From: Streptomyces sp. NBC_00287
Lineage (GTDB): Bacteria > Actinomycetota > Actinomycetes > Streptomycetales > Streptomycetaceae
Reading direction: 5' to 3'
Assembly (NCBI RefSeq): GCF_036173105.1
Contig: NZ_CP108053.1
Coordinates: forward strand, 5,270,001 to 5,334,000
Length of the DNA stretch: 64,000 bases
The translations under genes and the position numbers were made by a program. Position 1 is the first letter of the stretch. Every line of letters begins with the position of its first letter. Positions 25,970-33,728 of the stretch are shown piece after piece. The notes below the pieces were generated by a model that did not search any database, was not told the DNA's origin, and saw only the letters and a program-made list of their open reading frames with translations.

Positions 25970-26203
25970 ATGCCCCGCAAGATCGAACGCAAGCCCGCCA
26001 AGAACCGCCCCAACCGGCTCGACCGGGCCGGCATCGAGTACATCGACTACAAGGACACCGACCTGCTGCGGAAGTTCATCTCCGACCGCGGCAAGATCCG
26101 CAGCCGCCGCGTGACCCGCATCTCCGCACAACAGCAGCGCCGGCTGGCCAAGGCCATCAAGAACGCCCGGGAGATGGCCCTGCTGCCGTACGCGACCCGC
26201 TGA
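25970..26203 (+). CDS. rpsR: 30S ribosomal protein S18 paralogue
   Basis: 77 residues; S18 signature [20 protein letters not shown] and [20 protein letters not shown]. It has no Cys residues, so it is a zinc-independent form. It follows the CobW-like gene by 7 bp and is probably the last gene of the rightward arm of the operon. A strong hairpin lies about 250 bp downstream. Confidence 0.96.
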   Translation: MPRKIERKPAKNRPNRLDRAGIEYIDYKDTDLLRKFISDRGKIRSRRVTRISAQQQRRLAKAIKNAREMALLPYATR

Positions 26204-26344
26204 CGGCCGACACCGCACCTACCGCCTGCCACCGGCTCCGTTCACCGGCGTACGGGACCACCCCCATCCGTACGAGCCGTTCTGGCGCAGGCGTCCGACG
26301 CGGCTCGGCGAACTGCCCGGCCGTATGCCCGACAAAGACCCGAC

Positions 26345-26524
26345 ATGGGCACCGCACCCGAGAGCGACCCCAGGGTCGTGCGTGTCGACCACCGCACGAC
26401 CCCGATGTCGCATCCACGCATCGACTTCCGTGGCGTCGTCGAGGTCGCGGCCCTCTCCTACGTCGTCCCAGCGGATGCCGAGCGTCCGCTGGGACGACGT
26501 CATTCCGGACACTCCGCTGATTGA
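26345..26524 (+). CDS. Possible small ORF, 59 residues
   Basis: A short frame beginning MGTAPESDPRVVRVDHRTTP, with high GC at third codon positions, which is typical of real Streptomyces genes. No clear ribosome site lies upstream and no family is recognised. It contains the 26460-26500 hairpin. It could be a small gene, a remnant or chance. Confidence 0.25.
   Translation: MGTAPESDPRVVRVDHRTTPMSHPRIDFRGVVEVAALSYVVPADAERPLGRRHSGHSAD
26460..26500. repeat. 16-bp perfect inverted repeat (stem-loop)
   Basis: ACGTCGTCCCAGCGGA (26460-26475) pairs perfectly with 26485-26500 around a 9-nt loop, TGCCGAGCG. It lies 257 bp downstream of rpsR with no T-tract. It may be a terminator for the zinc operon or a structured RNA element. 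Confidence 0.6.
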
Positions 26525-26753
26525 ACGGTCACCTATGCGGGGGAACAGGAAGCGCGTTCCACGCGTCTCTTCCTAGGACACGAGCGATTCGATCCGGACG
26601 ATCCGGCTCGGTCGATGGCACGGAAGATCATGGACGGGGGGACGGCGTTCGCATGTTCTGCGGGCTCTGGGGGAGACGCTGGAACGGCTTCGCTGAAGCG
26701 CACGTCACAGCTGTCAGCACAGCGACAGCAGCTGTAACCGCAGGAACACCCCG

Positions 26754-26779
26754 CGTGCACGTGCATCTGCCCGTGCATC
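26754..26779 (+). promoter_or_regulatory. Operator-like repeat, copy 1, upstream of the DUF397 gene
   Basis: CGTGCACGTGCATCTGCCC (26754-26772) recurs exactly on the opposite strand at 27839-27857; with one mismatch at 26773 the match extends to 26779. It points toward the DUF397 gene, 103 bp downstream, and is followed by more TGCATC units. Two copies placed the same way before two genes of one regulatory group suggest a common regulator. Confidence 0.6.
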
Positions 26780-26875
26780 CTCCCATGCATCTGCACATGA
26801 ACAGGGTTATGATCCGGGTCAGTTGACCAATGCATCAATGGCCTCACCAGCCAGTGCACCACCGGGGAGCGACCT

Positions 26876-27118
26876 GTGGACCACGACGTGTACAACGGCA
26901 TGGCCGCCACGCAGCTCAGCGGTGTGGCCTGGCAGAAGAGCCGGCACAGCAACTCGCAGGGCTCCTGCGTGGAGTTCGCCCGATTGCCCGGCGGGGAGGT
27001 CGCCGTGCGCAACTCGCGTTTCCCGGACGGTCCGGCGCTCGTCTACACACGCGCCGAGATCGAGGCGATGCTCCTGGGCATCAAGGACGGCGAGTTCGAC
27101 CACTTGATAGCGGGCTGA
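26876..27118 (+). CDS. DUF397 protein of a WhiJ-like group
   Basis: An 80-residue protein of the DUF397 family (GVAWQKSRHSNSQGSCVEFA, then VAVRNSRFPDGPALVYTRAE). In Streptomyces these small proteins are encoded next to XRE regulators with DUF5753 and HATPase proteins, as in the whiJ locus, and act with them in developmental and antibiotic control. The GTG start follows GGGGAG. All three components lie within 2 kb here. Its direct biochemical role is unknown. Confidence 0.88.
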   Translation: MDHDVYNGMAATQLSGVAWQKSRHSNSQGSCVEFARLPGGEVAVRNSRFPDGPALVYTRAEIEAMLLGIKDGEFDHLIAG

Positions 27119-27211
27119 CGCCTCACCGGGCAACTCAGGGAACTTTTCCGGCAATCAGTGCTCATCGGATGTCTGTGAGCGCACTGTGAACGTACTGTGA
27201 CGCGCGTAGAA

Positions 27212-27235
27212 CCGCGGCGCCGCGAAGCGCCGCGG
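27212..27235. terminator. Hairpin between convergent genes
   Basis: CCGCGGCGC (27212-27220), loop CGCGAA, GCGCCGCGG (27227-27235). It lies between the stops of the convergent DUF397 and HATPase genes and can act as a terminator for both. Confidence 0.65.
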
Positions 27236-27239
27236 CTCA

Positions 27240-27755
27240 TCAGTCGGCGACGCTCGGTTGCGGCTTGTGCGGCAGCCGGAACAGCGCCCAGACCACCTTG
27301 CCGTTGAGCGTGCCGGCCATCGGGTGCCAGCCCCAGCTGTCGGCGAAGGAGTCCACCAGGAACAGCCCGCGGCCGGACTCCGCCGAGAAGTCGTCCGAGT
27401 CGCGTGCGACGGGGCTGTCGTGACTGGGGTCGCGCACCGCGCACACCAACCGCTCGGTCCAGCGCATCAGATGCAGCCGTACCGGAGGCACCTGGTCGGG
27501 CACGCGCGCGTGGTTGCCCGGAAGGGCGTGCCGGAGTGCGTTGGTGACGAGTTCGGACACCACCAGACAGACATCGTCGAAGCGTTCGCCTATGTCCCAC
27601 TGGTCGAGCGTTCTGCGGGTGAACTGCCGGGCCTCGCGCACCGCTTCGTAGCGGGCGGGCAGTGCGCAGGAGGCTGCGTTGGACACGGCCGCGGGATCAA
27701 GCGGCGGAAGGCCCTGCCGTAACGGCTCGAGCATGGTCGATCCATTCGTCCCCAT
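27240..27755 (-). CDS. HATPase_c ATP-binding protein (anti-sigma-factor-like)
   Basis: A 171-residue protein with a GHKL-type ATPase fold as in RsbW/SpoIIAB kinases. The N box is LVVSELVTNALRHA, the G1 region is VCAVRDPS, and the C-terminal ESGRGLFLVDSFADSWGW is typical of the large Streptomyces family of such proteins. It may act as a kinase or partner-switching protein. I chose the ATG at 27755, with GGGAG 8 bp upstream; a GTG at 27764 is also possible. The operator-like repeat at 27839-27857 lies 83 bp upstream, in the same relative orientation as the copy before the DUF397 gene. Confidence 0.88.
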   Translation of the reverse strand: MGTNGSTMLEPLRQGLPPLDPAAVSNAASCALPARYEAVREARQFTRRTLDQWDIGERFDDVCLVVSELVTNALRHALPGNHARVPDQVPPVRLHLMRWTERLVCAVRDPSHDSPVARDSDDFSAESGRGLFLVDSFADSWGWHPMAGTLNGKVVWALFRLPHKPQPSVAD

Positions 27756-27831
27756 GCGAGGCACTCCCGGGTATTCGCGGTCGTTGCGATGCAGCGGTTG
27801 CGCGGGACCATGGTTTCGGATGCGTACAGCA

Positions 27832-27857
27832 GATGCAAGGGCAGATGCACGTGCACG
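27832..27857 (-). promoter_or_regulatory. Operator-like repeat, copy 2, upstream of the HATPase gene
   Basis: On the - strand, 27857-27839 reads CGTGCACGTGCATCTGCCC, identical to 26754-26772; with one mismatch the match extends to 27832. It points toward the HATPase gene and also lies in the divergent gap before the XRE gene. The rest of the gap 27756-28051 contains a T-rich stretch around 27895 and no gene. Confidence 0.6.
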
Positions 27858-28051
27858 TGACCGAATTGGACCCTCCCGTACCGCTTGTTGGCCATTTTTT
27901 CCGCCATCTTCTCGCTCCCCGCTTGCCTTCCTCTTCCCCCTTCCTGAAGGAAATCTTTGGCTTCTTTCCGTCTCTGTAATCAGGCGAGTACAGCTCGGAG
28001 TGTTTTAGTGGCAGACTTCGGGCCCTGAAGAGGTTGGGGAGGCTGGCGAAC

Positions 28052-28912
28052 GTGAGCGCGGGAGAGCCCGGATCGGTGGTGCGGCGGATGCTGCTCGGCT
28101 CGCAACTCAGGCGACTGCGTGAAGCGCGCGGGATCACGCGTGAGGCCGCGGGGTACTCGATTCGCGCGTCCGAGTCGAAGATCAGCCGGATGGAGTTGGG
28201 CCGGGTGAGCTTCAAGACCAGGGACGTGGAAGACCTGTTGACGCTGTACGGCATCAACGACGAGGCCGAGCGCACCTCGCTGCTCTCCCTCGCCAAGGAG
28301 GCCAACGTCGCGGGCTGGTGGCACAGTTACTCCGACGTGCTGCCCAGCTGGTTCCCCACCTACGTCGGCCTGGAGGGCGCCGCAGCGCTGATCCGGGCGT
28401 ACGAGGTGCAGTTCGTGCACGGCCTGCTGCAGACCGAGGCCTACGCCCGCGCGGTCGTCCGGCGCGGTATGAAGGGCGCGAGCGCGGCCGACGTCGAGCG
28501 GCGGGTGGCGCTGCGTCTCGAGCGGCAGAAGTACCTCCTCGACGACGGCGCCCCCGAGTTCCACATCGTCCTCGACGAGGCCGCCCTGCGCCGTCCGTAC
28601 GGCGACCGCGAGGTGATGCGCGGTCAGCTCCAGCATCTGATCGAGATCTCCGAACGCCCCAATGTGCGGCTGCAGATCATGCCGTTCAGCTTCGGCGGTC
28701 ACTCCGGCGAGTCCGGCGCCTTCACCATCCTCAGCTTCCCGGAGTCCGACCTGTCGGACGTCGTCTATCTGGAGCAGCTGACCAGTGCGCTGTACCTGGA
28801 CAAGCACGAGGACGTCGCCCAGTACGAGAAGGCGCTCAAGGAGCTCCAGCAGGACAGTCCGGGCCCGCACGAGAGCCGGGACCTTCTCCGGGGACTCCTT
28901 CAACTGTCTTGA
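28052..28912 (+). CDS. XRE-family regulator with DUF5753 domain (WhiJ-like)
   Basis: A 286-residue protein. The N-terminal helix-turn-helix (about 12-70; LGSQLRRLREARGITREAAG, ISRMELGRVSF) is followed by a DUF5753 domain (about 95-275; QFVHGLLQTEAYARAV, RPNVRLQIMPFSFGGHSGES). This architecture defines WhiJ-type regulators, which pair with DUF397 proteins. The GTG at 28052 is preferred since GGGGAGG lies 9 bp upstream; a TTG at 28034 would add six residues. It is the best candidate for binding the TGCATC-type repeats flanking this group. Confidence 0.9.
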   Translation: MSAGEPGSVVRRMLLGSQLRRLREARGITREAAGYSIRASESKISRMELGRVSFKTRDVEDLLTLYGINDEAERTSLLSLAKEANVAGWWHSYSDVLPSWFPTYVGLEGAAALIRAYEVQFVHGLLQTEAYARAVVRRGMKGASAADVERRVALRLERQKYLLDDGAPEFHIVLDEAALRRPYGDREVMRGQLQHLIEISERPNVRLQIMPFSFGGHSGESGAFTILSFPESDLSDVVYLEQLTSALYLDKHEDVAQYEKALKELQQDSPGPHESRDLLRGLLQLS

Positions 28913-29005
28913 AACACAAGTACGATGACGTGTGATCAGACCGTGGAGACGATCAGAAGCTGATCAGGTGTCCGCACGGATGCCCGCTAGGGATTGAGGG
29001 ATCAC

Positions 29006-30466
29006 ATGTCGTCCTACTTCACCGACCTGGCCCAGCAGTACATCGACGGCGAGTGGCGCCCGGGCACCGGCTCCTGGGACATCATCGACTTCAACCCGTA
29101 CGACGGTGAGAAGCTCGCCTCGGTCACCATAGCCACGGTCGACGAGGTGGATCAGGCCTATCAGGCCGCCGCCCGCGCCCAGAAGGAGTGGGCCGCGACG
29201 AACGCGTACGCGCGTCGCGGTGTCTTCGAGAAGGCCCTGCGTCTGATCGAGGACCGTGAGGCCGAGATCAGCGAGATGATCATCGCCGAGCTCGGCGGTA
29301 CGCGCCTGAAGGCGGCCTTCGAACTCCACCTCGCCAAGGAGTTCCTGCGCGAGGCGGTCCATCTGGCGCTGCGCCCCGAGGGCCGGATCATCCCCTCGCC
29401 GGTGGACGGCAAGGAGAACCGCGTCTACCGCGTCCCGGTCGGCGTCGTCGGTGTGATCAGCCCCTTCAACTTCCCCTTCCTGCTGTCACTGAAGTCGGTC
29501 GCCCCGGCCCTCGCGCTCGGCAACGCCGTAGTGCTCAAGCCGCACCAGAACACCCCGATCGTGGGCGGCACCCTGGTCGCGAAGCTCTTCGAGGACGCGG
29601 GCCTGCCCGGCGGTCTGCTCAATGTCGTGGTCACCGACATAGCGGAGATAGGCGACGCCTTCATCGAGCACCCGGTCCCGAAGGTCATCTCCTTCACCGG
29701 CTCCGACAAGGTCGGCCGCCATGTCGCCACCGTCTGTGCCTCCCACTTCAAGCGCTCGGTCCTCGAACTCGGCGGCAACAGCGCGCTGGTGGTCCTCGAC
29801 GACGCCGACCTCGACTACGCCGTCGACGCCGCGGTCTTCAGCCGCTACGTCCACCAGGGCCAGGTCTGCATGGCCGCCAACCGCGTCCTGGTCGACCGTA
29901 CGATCGCCGACGAGTTCACCGAGAAGTTCGTCGCCAAGGTGAAGACGCTCAAGGCGGGCGACCCGCGCGACCCGGAGACCGTCATCGGCCCGGTCATCAA
30001 CTCCTCGCAGGCGGACGCCCTCGCGGGCGTCGTCGAGCAGGCCGTCGCCGAGGGCGCGACCGCGCTGGTTCGGGGTGCGACCACCGACAACCTGGTCGAG
30101 CCGTCCGTACTGACCGGTGTGCCGGCCGACTCCCCGCTGCTTCAGCAGGAGGTCTTCGGGCCGGTCGTCTTCCTCGTCCCGTTCGACGGCGAGGAGGAGG
30201 CCGTACGCCTCGTCAACGACACTCCCTACGGCCTGAGCGGCGCCGTTCACACCGGTGACATCGAGCGGGGCGTGGCCTTCGCCAAGCGGATCGACACGGG
30301 CATGTTCCATGTGAACGACGGCACCGTCCACGACGAGCCGATCGTCCCCTTCGGCGGCGAGAAGCACTCCGGCCTCGGCCGCCTGAACGGCGAGACGATG
30401 CTGGACGCGTTCACCACGCTGAAGTGGATCTCGGTGCAGCACGGGCGCAGCGGGTTCCCGTTCTAG
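29006..30466 (+). CDS. NAD(P)-dependent aldehyde dehydrogenase
   Basis: A 486-residue aldehyde dehydrogenase oxidising an aldehyde to its acid. Landmarks: cofactor region PFNFPFLLSLKSVAPALALG, catalytic Glu254 in LELGGN, catalytic Cys288 in GQVCMA, and the C-terminal EVFGPV and FGGEKHSGLGR motifs. It is close to the benzaldehyde/vanillin-type dehydrogenases in sequence style, but the substrate cannot be fixed. The ATG at 29006 follows GAGGG by 5 bp. It stands alone; a 13-bp inverted repeat lies 28 bp after its stop. Confidence 0.92.
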   Translation: MSSYFTDLAQQYIDGEWRPGTGSWDIIDFNPYDGEKLASVTIATVDEVDQAYQAAARAQKEWAATNAYARRGVFEKALRLIEDREAEISEMIIAELGGTRLKAAFELHLAKEFLREAVHLALRPEGRIIPSPVDGKENRVYRVPVGVVGVISPFNFPFLLSLKSVAPALALGNAVVLKPHQNTPIVGGTLVAKLFEDAGLPGGLLNVVVTDIAEIGDAFIEHPVPKVISFTGSDKVGRHVATVCASHFKRSVLELGGNSALVVLDDADLDYAVDAAVFSRYVHQGQVCMAANRVLVDRTIADEFTEKFVAKVKTLKAGDPRDPETVIGPVINSSQADALAGVVEQAVAEGATALVRGATTDNLVEPSVLTGVPADSPLLQQEVFGPVVFLVPFDGEEEAVRLVNDTPYGLSGAVHTGDIERGVAFAKRIDTGMFHVNDGTVHDEPIVPFGGEKHSGLGRLNGETMLDAFTTLKWISVQHGRSGFPF

Positions 30467-30494
30467 AACTTTCGCGCCAAATCTTTCGCGAGGG

Positions 30495-30531
30495 CGGGCC
30501 ATTGAGGACAGAAACTGACCTCAATGGCCCG
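30495..30531. promoter_or_regulatory. 13-bp inverted repeat upstream of the DinB-fold gene
   Basis: CGGGCCATTGAGG (30495-30507) is a perfect reverse complement of 30519-30531, with an 11-nt spacer. It lies 60 bp before the DinB-fold gene and 28 bp after the aldehyde dehydrogenase stop. It could be an operator for the former or a terminator for the latter; there is no T-tract, and 11-nt spacing fits a dimeric repressor. Confidence 0.55.
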
Positions 30532-30591
30532 TAGCTTCGTCGGTGTCAGGCAAGGAACCCTCCGAGCCACTCCGACGAAAGGCGGCCGACC

Positions 30592-31122
30592 ATGGTCACT
30601 CACGTTCCCGCAGAGGCGCACGGCGACGAGCGCGGCGCGCTGCTCAACTTCCTGGCCGAGCAGCGCGGCGGCATCCGCCGGGCGGTGCTCGCGCTGACGG
30701 ACGAGCAGGCCTCCTCCAAGCCCAGCGCCAGCGAGCTCTCCCTGGCCGGCCTGGTCAAGCATGTGGCCGAGGTCGAGCAGTACTGGATCTCGCTGGCCAA
30801 GGGCGAGCCGCCCGCCGTCAAGCGGGACCAGTCGAACTGGCACGAGTGCTTCGTGCTGGTCGACGGGGAGACGGTCGCCTCGCAGCTCGACTACTGGGAG
30901 AAGGTCGCCGCCGAGACCGAGGCCTTCATCCGCTCGGCGCCGAACCTCGACGACACCTTCGCGCTGCCCGACATGCCCTGGTTCCCGCCGGAGGGGCGGG
31001 TGTCCCTGCGCTGGCTGGTCCTGCACCTGATCCGCGAGACCGCCCGGCACGCCGGTCACGCCGACATCATCCGGGAGTCGCTGGACGGAAAGACGGCGTT
31101 CGAGCTGGTGGACCTCGCCTAA
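30592..31122 (+). CDS. DinB/DUF664-fold protein
   Basis: A 176-residue four-helix-bundle protein of the DinB/YfiT-like family. Metal-ligand histidines are seen in LVKHVAEVEQYW and HLIRETARHAGHADIIRE. Relatives include mycothiol- and bacillithiol-dependent S-transferases and maleylpyruvate isomerase, so a thiol-dependent transferase or detoxification role is possible. The ATG at 30592 follows AAAGGCGG. The PadR gene follows after 24 bp on the same strand and may be co-transcribed. Confidence 0.85.
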   Translation: MVTHVPAEAHGDERGALLNFLAEQRGGIRRAVLALTDEQASSKPSASELSLAGLVKHVAEVEQYWISLAKGEPPAVKRDQSNWHECFVLVDGETVASQLDYWEKVAAETEAFIRSAPNLDDTFALPDMPWFPPEGRVSLRWLVLHLIRETARHAGHADIIRESLDGKTAFELVDLA

Positions 31123-31146
31123 GCCTGAGGCCATAACCTGGACCGC

Positions 31147-31788
31147 ATGTCAGCGATCCGTCTCCTGGTGCTCGGCGCGGTCCGCCAGCACGGGCGGGCC
31201 CACGGCTACCAGGTGCGCAACGACCTGGAGTACTGGGGCGCGCACGAGTGGTCCAACGCCAAGCCCGGCTCGATCTACCACGCCCTGAAGCAGATGGCGA
31301 AACAGGGACTGCTCCTCGCGCACGAGATCGCGCCGTCCACGGCAGGGGGCCCGCCCCGCACCGAGTACGAGATCACGGAGCGGGGCATCGAGGAGTACCT
31401 GCGTCTGGTCCGCGAGGCGCTGACCTCCTACGACCAGAAGATGGACATGAAGTCGGCGGCCATCGGATTCATGGTCGACCTGCCGCGCGGCGAGACGACG
31501 GCCCTGCTGAAGGAGCGGATCCGGCGGATCGAGGAGTGGCGCGGATCCGTCACCGAGCACTACGTCCCCGAGGACGGCCCCGAACGGCTCGGTCATATCG
31601 GCGAGATCATGAACCTCTGGATCCACACGGCCGACGCCGAGGCCCAGTGGACCAGAGGCCTGATCGAGCGGATCGAGGGCGGCGCGTACACGTTCGCGGG
31701 GGAGGGCGAGCCGTTCGTCGGCGTCCTCGCCGAGGATCAGGAGAATCCGTACGCCACGGGTGAGACGCATTCTGGGGATGCGCGCTAA
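31147..31788 (+). CDS. PadR-family transcriptional regulator
   Basis: A 213-residue regulator with an N-terminal PadR winged helix (about 1-85; HGYQVRNDLEYWGAHEWSN, GSIYHALKQMAKQGLL, RTEYEITERGIEEY) and a C-terminal helical dimerisation domain (about 95-190; IRRIEEWRGSVTEHY). PadR proteins often repress adjacent drug-type ABC exporters. A matching exporter starts 88 bp downstream, and the gap contains two copies of TCAAGTTTGAC, one within a perfect palindrome. Confidence 0.92.
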   Translation: MSAIRLLVLGAVRQHGRAHGYQVRNDLEYWGAHEWSNAKPGSIYHALKQMAKQGLLLAHEIAPSTAGGPPRTEYEITERGIEEYLRLVREALTSYDQKMDMKSAAIGFMVDLPRGETTALLKERIRRIEEWRGSVTEHYVPEDGPERLGHIGEIMNLWIHTADAEAQWTRGLIERIEGGAYTFAGEGEPFVGVLAEDQENPYATGETHSGDAR

Positions 31789-31848
31789 TCAAGTTTGACG
31801 ACTATCGGTCGGGGTATTAGCCTCGTGGTTGTAGTCAAGTTTGACTAC
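31789..31848. promoter_or_regulatory. Paired PadR-type operators before the ABC exporter
   Basis: TCAAGTTTGAC occurs at 31789-31799 and 31835-31845. The second lies in the perfect 18-bp palindrome GTAGTCAAGTTTGACTAC (31831-31848); the first palindrome is imperfect. They start 46 bp apart and lie between the PadR gene and the ABC operon, 28 bp upstream of the ATPase start. Repression by the PadR protein is inferred. Confidence 0.75.
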
Positions 31849-31876
31849 CGAGTCCGACCAGCGAAGGAGAGGGTCC

Positions 31877-32875
31877 GTGGCCGACACGGCGATCACCGTC
31901 GAAGGCGCACACAAGAAGTACGGCGAGAAGAAGGCACTGGACGGGCTCGACCTCAGGGTCGCGCGGGGCACGGTGCACGGGGTCCTCGGTCCGAACGGCG
32001 CGGGCAAGACCACCTTGGTCCGCATCCTCTCCACCCTCCTGCGACCCGACGGCGGCCGGATCGAGGTGGCCGGGCACGACGTGGTGACCGAGGCCCGCGC
32101 GGTCCGCTTCCGCATCGGCCTGCTCGGCCAGCACGCGGCGCTCGACGAGGAACTCGGCGGGAGGCAGAACCTGGAGCTGTTCGGCCGCCTGTACCACCTG
32201 GGCGCCCGCCACGCGCGCGTGCGTGCCGACGAACTCCTGGAGCGCTTCGGTCTCGCCGACACCGGCCGCAAGGCGGTACGGCAGTACAGCGGCGGTATGC
32301 GGCGCCGCCTGGACCTCGCCGCGTCGCTGATCACCGACCCGGAGGTGCTCTTCCTGGACGAACCCACGACCGGTCTCGACCCCCGCGGCCGCGCCGAGGT
32401 GTGGAGCGCGGTCCGCTCCCTGGTCGGCGGCGGTACGACGGTCCTGCTCACCACGCAGTACCTGGAGGAGGCCGACCAGCTCGCCGACCGGATCTCGGTC
32501 GTCGACGCCGGGCGCGTCATCGCCGACGGCACGGCCGACGAACTGAAGGCCGCGATCGGGGGTGACCGCATCGATGTGGTGCTGCGCGACGCGGGCCAAC
32601 TGGGCGCGGCGGTAGCCCTGTTGCCGGTTCCCGCGTCCGGCGTATCGGTCGACGTCGACCGCCGGCTGCTGAGCGCCCCGGTCACCGACCGGATGGCGGC
32701 GCTCTCCGGAGTCGTACGGGCTCTTCAGGAGGCCGGGATCGAGGCGGAGGACATCGCTCTGCGCCGCCCGACCCTGGACGAAGTGTTCCTGCACCTCACC
32801 GGCGACGACCGAGCCGGCGACGACCGAGCCGACGACGACCGATCCGGCGACCACCGGGTGAAGGAGGCCGTATGA
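31877..32875 (+). CDS. ABC transporter ATP-binding protein (DrrA type)
   Basis: A 332-residue ATPase of the daunorubicin-resistance DrrA family. Walker [11 protein letters not shown]-loop [13 protein letters not shown], signature [12 protein letters not shown], Walker [13 protein letters not shown] and an H-loop position occupied by Gln ([11 protein letters not shown], as in DrrA) are all visible. The C-terminal part has repeats of DDRA(G/D)DDR, coded by tandem DNA repeats. The GTG at 31877 follows AAGGAGA. It overlaps the permease start by 4 bp. Together they probably export a hydrophobic compound and are repressed by the PadR protein. Confidence 0.95.
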   Translation: MADTAITVEGAHKKYGEKKALDGLDLRVARGTVHGVLGPNGAGKTTLVRILSTLLRPDGGRIEVAGHDVVTEARAVRFRIGLLGQHAALDEELGGRQNLELFGRLYHLGARHARVRADELLERFGLADTGRKAVRQYSGGMRRRLDLAASLITDPEVLFLDEPTTGLDPRGRAEVWSAVRSLVGGGTTVLLTTQYLEEADQLADRISVVDAGRVIADGTADELKAAIGGDRIDVVLRDAGQLGAAVALLPVPASGVSVDVDRRLLSAPVTDRMAALSGVVRALQEAGIEAEDIALRRPTLDEVFLHLTGDDRAGDDRADDDRSGDHRVKEAV

Positions 32876-33633
32876 CCACCTACGCACTGACCGACTCCTG
32901 GACCATGACCCGCCGCGAACTCGCCCACTGGGCACGGCAACCGGTCCAATTGGCCGTCGGACTGGCCTTCCCGGTGATGCTGCTGCTGATGTTCGGCTAT
33001 CTGATCGGCGGCGGCCGGGAGGTCGGCGGCGCGTACCTGGACTACCTCGTGCCCGGCATGCTCGCGCTCACCATGGCCTTCGGCCTGGAGGGCACGATGC
33101 TCGCCGTCACCCCGGACCTCAACAAAGGGGTGATCGACCGCTTCCGCTCGATGCCGATGGCCAACGGCGCGGTCCTGGTGGGCCGTTCGGCCGCCGACGT
33201 GATCCAATCGGCGCTCGCGCTGACGCTGATGATCGCGATCGGGTACGCGCTGGGCTGGCGCGCGCAGGGCGGCCCGGGGGCCTTCCTCGGCGCGGTCGGG
33301 CTGCTGCTGCTCTTCCGGTTCGCGATGCTGTGGATCGGCATCCATCTGGCGCTGGTCGCCGGGAAGCCGGAGATGCTGCAGGCCGTGCAGATCCTGGTCT
33401 GGCCGATCGGGTTCCTGTCCAACGCCATCGCGGACCCCGACTCGATGCCGGGCTGGCTGGGGACGGTGGTCGAGTGGAACCCCATGTCCCATACGGCGAC
33501 GGCGGTACGGGATCTGTTCGGCGGGCCGGGCGGCGAGGCGGGGCATGTGTGGCCTGCGGTGGGGTGGTCGCTGGGGCTGCTCGCGGTGTTCTTTCCGCTG
33601 GCGGTGCGGCGGTTCGGGGCGCTCAGCAAGTAG
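32872..33633 (+). CDS. ABC transporter permease (DrrB type)
   Basis: A 253-residue ABC-2 type membrane protein with six hydrophobic segments. It includes [20 protein letters not shown] and, near the C-terminus, [17 protein letters not shown] and [17 protein letters not shown], which is the typical ABC-2 ending. It overlaps the ATPase gene by ATGA, so the two are coupled. It forms the membrane part of the exporter. Confidence 0.94.
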   Translation: MTTYALTDSWTMTRRELAHWARQPVQLAVGLAFPVMLLLMFGYLIGGGREVGGAYLDYLVPGMLALTMAFGLEGTMLAVTPDLNKGVIDRFRSMPMANGAVLVGRSAADVIQSALALTLMIAIGYALGWRAQGGPGAFLGAVGLLLLFRFAMLWIGIHLALVAGKPEMLQAVQILVWPIGFLSNAIADPDSMPGWLGTVVEWNPMSHTATAVRDLFGGPGGEAGHVWPAVGWSLGLLAVFFPLAVRRFGALSK

Positions 33634-33728
33634 CGCCGGAAAGTTCGGTGAGGAGTGGAACCCGAGTCCGGTCTGCGGTGTATCAGAAGTAGCAATCGGC
33701 TGCTGATCACCGCAGATCGGGGGATTCC

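Larger units (their letters stand above)
26204..26875. other. 672-bp gap after the zinc locus: small ORF, hairpin, repeats
   Basis: No established gene was found here. It contains one possible small ORF (26345-26524), a 16-bp perfect stem-loop inside that ORF (26460-26500), and further right a group of TGCATC repeats (26754-26795) upstream of the DUF397 gene. The segment 26690-26740 also has short inverted repeats with the core ACAGCTGT. Codon bias in the first half suggests former or very small coding sequence. Confidence 0.6.

Noticed and set aside
26533-27012. 159-codon frame on the - strand across the repeat region
   Set aside because: Histidine- and cysteine-rich translation results from the TGCATC repeats, and it overlaps the real DUF397 gene.
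27800-27960. T-rich stretch near 27895 as a terminator
   Set aside because: No stem precedes the T run on either strand.
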